NCBI RefSeq assembly: GCF_020497125.1
Contig: NC_059081.1
Location: forward strand, 64,624,768-64,688,767
Reading direction: 5' to 3'
DNA: 64,000 bases
Origin: Mauremys mutica
Lineage: Eukaryota > Chordata > Testudines > Geoemydidae
Part shown: positions 61,075 to 64,000 of the stretch, piece by piece
How positions within the stretch are numbered: position 1 is the first letter of the stretch
Layout: every line of letters begins with the position of its first letter
Translations under genes and position numbers: made by a program
Notes under the pieces: generated by a model
Told to the model about the DNA's origin: nothing
Seen by the model: only the letters and a program-made list of their open reading frames with translations
Database searches by the model: none

Positions 61075-62460
61075 ACATGGAAGCTAAGTATGGCTTTGGC
61101 AGTCACAAGCTCAGAGGCACAAGGAGAGATGGTCGCCACCCAGCCCTCTGTTGGCTGCCCCAGTTCAAAAGAGGCAGGGTACTCACACGAGGATTTGAGA
61201 GAGGAGCAGGCAGGGACTGGTGGGTAGGTTTTGCAGTGGTAGTGGCGGGAGGCAAGCAAGGCTGGGGTACAATGCCAAGGAATAAGCAGCAATGCTGAAC
61301 CCATTTTCTCTGAGGGGGAGGAATCAGGGCAGGCAGAGGGAGGATGACATTACTGGGAGTAGCCCATCAGCCTTCTCTACGTTCCTGTGCCCAGATGCAA
61401 GTAGTATATGTTATCCTCTAGGAACGCGTGGTGAGGGTTAGGTTGGATTGTTTGTCACAGAATTTGCGCTTTCCACCGACTTTATCTTTGAAAGTGGTGG
61501 GTTCTCATAATATAGCTCTGCAGACAGTGTGCGCAGCGGGACTGGGGGAAAGTATGCAACAGCCATGTGGGCAGCATGCCCGTCATGGCCTGCCAGGCAG
61601 GGGCACATGCTGTAGGGAGACCAAGAAGCTGGTCACCCTTCTGCCTTGGTGGACGTGCTGTTCCTTGTGTGTGTGTGTGTGTGTTTGACTCTATTCCTGA
61701 TCTCTTCTGGAGTGCGGCAGCACCGAGGGTGTTTTTTTAGCCACTCTCCGGCAGGGTACCTGAGCCCCATAGCACAAGGGAAGGGGGATGTCTCAGGAAC
61801 GTGGAAGGAGACAACAGCAGAGACTCTTGAGTGAGCTGCAATGTCCGTGTGTCCCACCTTAGGTGCTGAGCTAAGTGAAAGGGATGGGAGGTTGCAGTAG
61901 CTGGGAAGAGGCCTGGCAGAAAGGACTCGGGTGTGGCCAGCGAGGAGGGAGTGTGTGACCATATTGTTCTTGCCTTGTGCAGGGCTGGGGAGAGGCAGGG
62001 CTGGGTGGGGAATAGTTGATGGATTTTCAAGCCTTTTACCAAGACACCAATGGATTTTGGGAGCTCAGCATGAGACACCTTGAGCAGGCCTGATTTTTTT
62101 CACAGGCTGGGTTCCCAGCACATTCTGAAAGTCAGGTCTTTTGAAGGTGTCTCGAGCTGGGAGCCAAAAATTAGAGGAACCCCAAGTTATTGTCATTGTT
62201 GAAAATCTTGGCCTATGGTAATGATTCATAGGCTGGGATTAGAAACTGTGCAGCACTGCACCTGGCCCCCATGCCCTGCTGAACCCTGGGGGGCAGATTC
62301 CATCTCTTCCCAATGGTGCCATTGGCTTGGATTCAACTTTGCTGGAGCATGGCTAGATCCATCCTTGCTTTAGTTATCCTTGCCTCTCCATTAGCACAGA
62401 ACTGTGCAAGAGGGAATATTTTTATAAACATATAATTATGGCTTCATATTTCTCTTCCAA
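61075..62460. other. Intergenic, nothing recognised except a GT microsatellite
   Basis: It holds purine-rich unique sequence and (GT)n at 61665-61684. A diverged short palindromic repeat may lie at 62095-62220. Confidence 0.55.
61665..61684 (+). repeat. (GT)10 microsatellite
   Basis: Twenty bases of alternating GT/TG. Confidence 0.9.
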
Positions 62461-62462
62461 TC

Positions 62463-63139
62463 TGTGATGGGGTGTACAAACCACACTGGCCTTGAGAGGG
62501 TAAATTGGGCCTAATTAACTGCCAAAGCTGCACCTGGAGGAGGAGCCAGGGAGTAGGAATTGATTAATTAGACATGAGGCTCAGCTGGGAAGGGAGAGAC
62601 AGGGCTATGTAAGCCAGGGAGCCGGCAACAGAAGGGGGTTGCAGGGATGGAATTTGAAGTCACTCCCTGGGACATGGGAGGTTAGTAGCTAGACGCAAGC
62701 TGCCTTCTCCCTGGGAGGGGAGGGTTAGGACTGGCAAACCCAGAGGAGGAGGAGAGCTAGAGAGGTAGGCAAGGCTCAGGGGAAAGAGCAGCGAGATACG
62801 GGGTCGGTCAAACCTTAGCTGCCAGTGAGAGGGCTCCTGAGCCAGGACGCAGCATAGAGGGTGGGCCCAGGTCCCCCTAACAGCCACCAAGGAAGTGACA
62901 CCGGCGGGGCAGTGAGCAGGAAGATTGCCTGAGCCCATTTATCAAGAAGGACTTTGTTACTCCAGAAGGGGGGAACACGTATGATGACCTGGCTGGAGGG
63001 CCGAGTCATGAAGAGGAGGCTGCAGGGTGAGAGAGGATGGGTGAAGACACCACCAGAGGAGGGGTCACTGCCTGGCCAGTGCTAATCCCCAGAGTGACCC
63101 AGGAGGAGGCACCACTTGTGCTGAGTGGACCCCGTGACA
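62463..63139 (+). mobile_element. LTR-like element, 677 bp
   Basis: It runs from TGTGATGGGGTG to GACCCCGTGACA with flanks caatc / caacc (4 of 5). It is the same family and orientation as 49574-50219. There is no internal coding region. Confidence 0.7.
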
Positions 63140-63149
63140 CAACCCTTCA

Positions 63150-63275
63150 AGATTTTTTATGTTGTAGCATCTAGGAGCTCCAGTTCTGGACCAGGACCCT
63201 ATTGTGCTAGGCACTGCACATACCCAGAAGGAAAAGATGGTTTCTGCCCTAAACATCTCACGGTCTAATAACATG
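63150..63275 (+). repeat. Old dispersed repeat (shared with 37876)
   Basis: It carries atgttgtagcatctaggagc, ccctattgtgctaggcactg and ctcacggtctaataa in the same order as at 37876-38082. Confidence 0.6.
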
Positions 63276-63640
63276 ACAAAAGTTTATCGGATAGGTCCCA
63301 AATCCAATATCCAGCGACTAAGTGAACCATCAAATGCATTATGCTAGAGCAGCAAGTTTGCAGACTGTTAGCAGCAAACTTTAAACTTTAATGTGGAATA
63401 TTTATAAATTCCTTTTGTCTTTAATGTTCCATGAGATTAGCTGATAATGCATTTTTTAAAAAAGTGTAGTAAAACATGAAATATATCACTTGAAGTGTCC
63501 CAGCATAAGGCTCCAAATTAGTACTGGCCTTCTGGGGGGTCAGGGTAAGACTGTTTCAGGAAATAATTAGCTGGGTCACTTGTACAACTTTTATGTCAAT
63601 TTTTATGACATTGTAAAGAATGCAGGATTTGTTCCAAAAG

Positions 63641-63890
63641 GCCTGATTCTGCTCTCAGTTACATCAGGTTAATCGGGATTGACTCCAGTGAAGCCCTGGA
63701 ATCACTGTGCTGTCTGTGGAAGTGAGATCAGGTCCAGAGGTTTTGCTCAGCTAAACTCCCATTGAAATCAGTGGGCCAGTTTCTGGTCTCAGTTACACTG
63801 GTGTAAATTCATTGTAACATTGCATCTCCATTGGCTTTGCTGGGCTCACTCTGGATGTATTCAGAGATATTACCAAGACCAGAATCTGGT
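63641..63890. repeat. Two adjoining short palindromic elements
   Basis: 63641-63738 (ggcctgattctgctctcagt ... gtgagatcaggtcca) and 63757-63890 (actcccattgaaatcagtgg ... accagaatctgg) each show inverted outer arms typical of the family at 22286. Confidence 0.5.
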
Positions 63891-64000
63891 GCAGGGAGAG
63901 TAAAAAAACAGTCAGGATTTCAGGATTTGGCCCCAAATGAATAGTTCTGTGGTCAGCTCAGAACAAGAGGAAACAGCAGTGTTCTGAATGCCCAGTGTAA

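Overview
This window is vertebrate nuclear DNA, most probably from a cryptodiran turtle. It carries sauropsid-style CR1 LINE fragments, a tRNA-derived SINE of the turtle type, an autonomous-type Harbinger transposon, DIRS-like remains and several hAT-type MITEs. The species call is an inference from repeat content; no database search was possible.

The one recognisable host gene is CPS1 (mitochondrial carbamoyl-phosphate synthase 1, first step of the urea cycle), on the + strand. Thirteen exons between 7857 and 36854 encode the last 453 residues (human numbering about 1048-1500): most of the second ATP-grasp module and the whole C-terminal N-acetylglutamate-binding regulatory domain. Every junction is GT/AG and keeps frame, so the gene looks intact. 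The 5' part lies outside the window. Positions 1-7856 are the intron upstream of the first visible exon. The 3' UTR runs from 36855 to about 37780, with an ATTAAA signal at 37751.

The introns are full of dated insertions: a GC-rich hAT-type element (2018-2554), a Harbinger-type MITE (3148-3369), a CR1 copy interrupted by a hAT MITE (6402-7312), a hAT element (18104-18841), an LTR-like element with a perfect 5-bp target duplication (19414-20233) and a DIRS-like tyrosine-recombinase relic (about 25360-26740). MIR, L2 and short palindromic elements are scattered throughout.

From 37.8 kb to the end I found no functional host gene. This intergenic stretch holds CR1 copies (one with an open 271-codon reverse-transcriptase tail), a tRNA-SINE, a compound hAT-like insertion with three copies of the same target octamer (45913-46682), two more LTR-like copies, and a 4.1-kb Harbinger element (50405-54515). 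The Harbinger copy has 16-bp inverted termini, TTA duplications, a spliced Myb/SANT-like gene, a HARBI1-type transposase gene on the other strand and a further antisense reading frame inside the intron of the first gene. Two minus-strand segments (56432-57054 and 59985-60510) read like degraded protein-coding sequence of unidentified origin. They are, with the Harbinger antisense frame, the least explained parts of the window.
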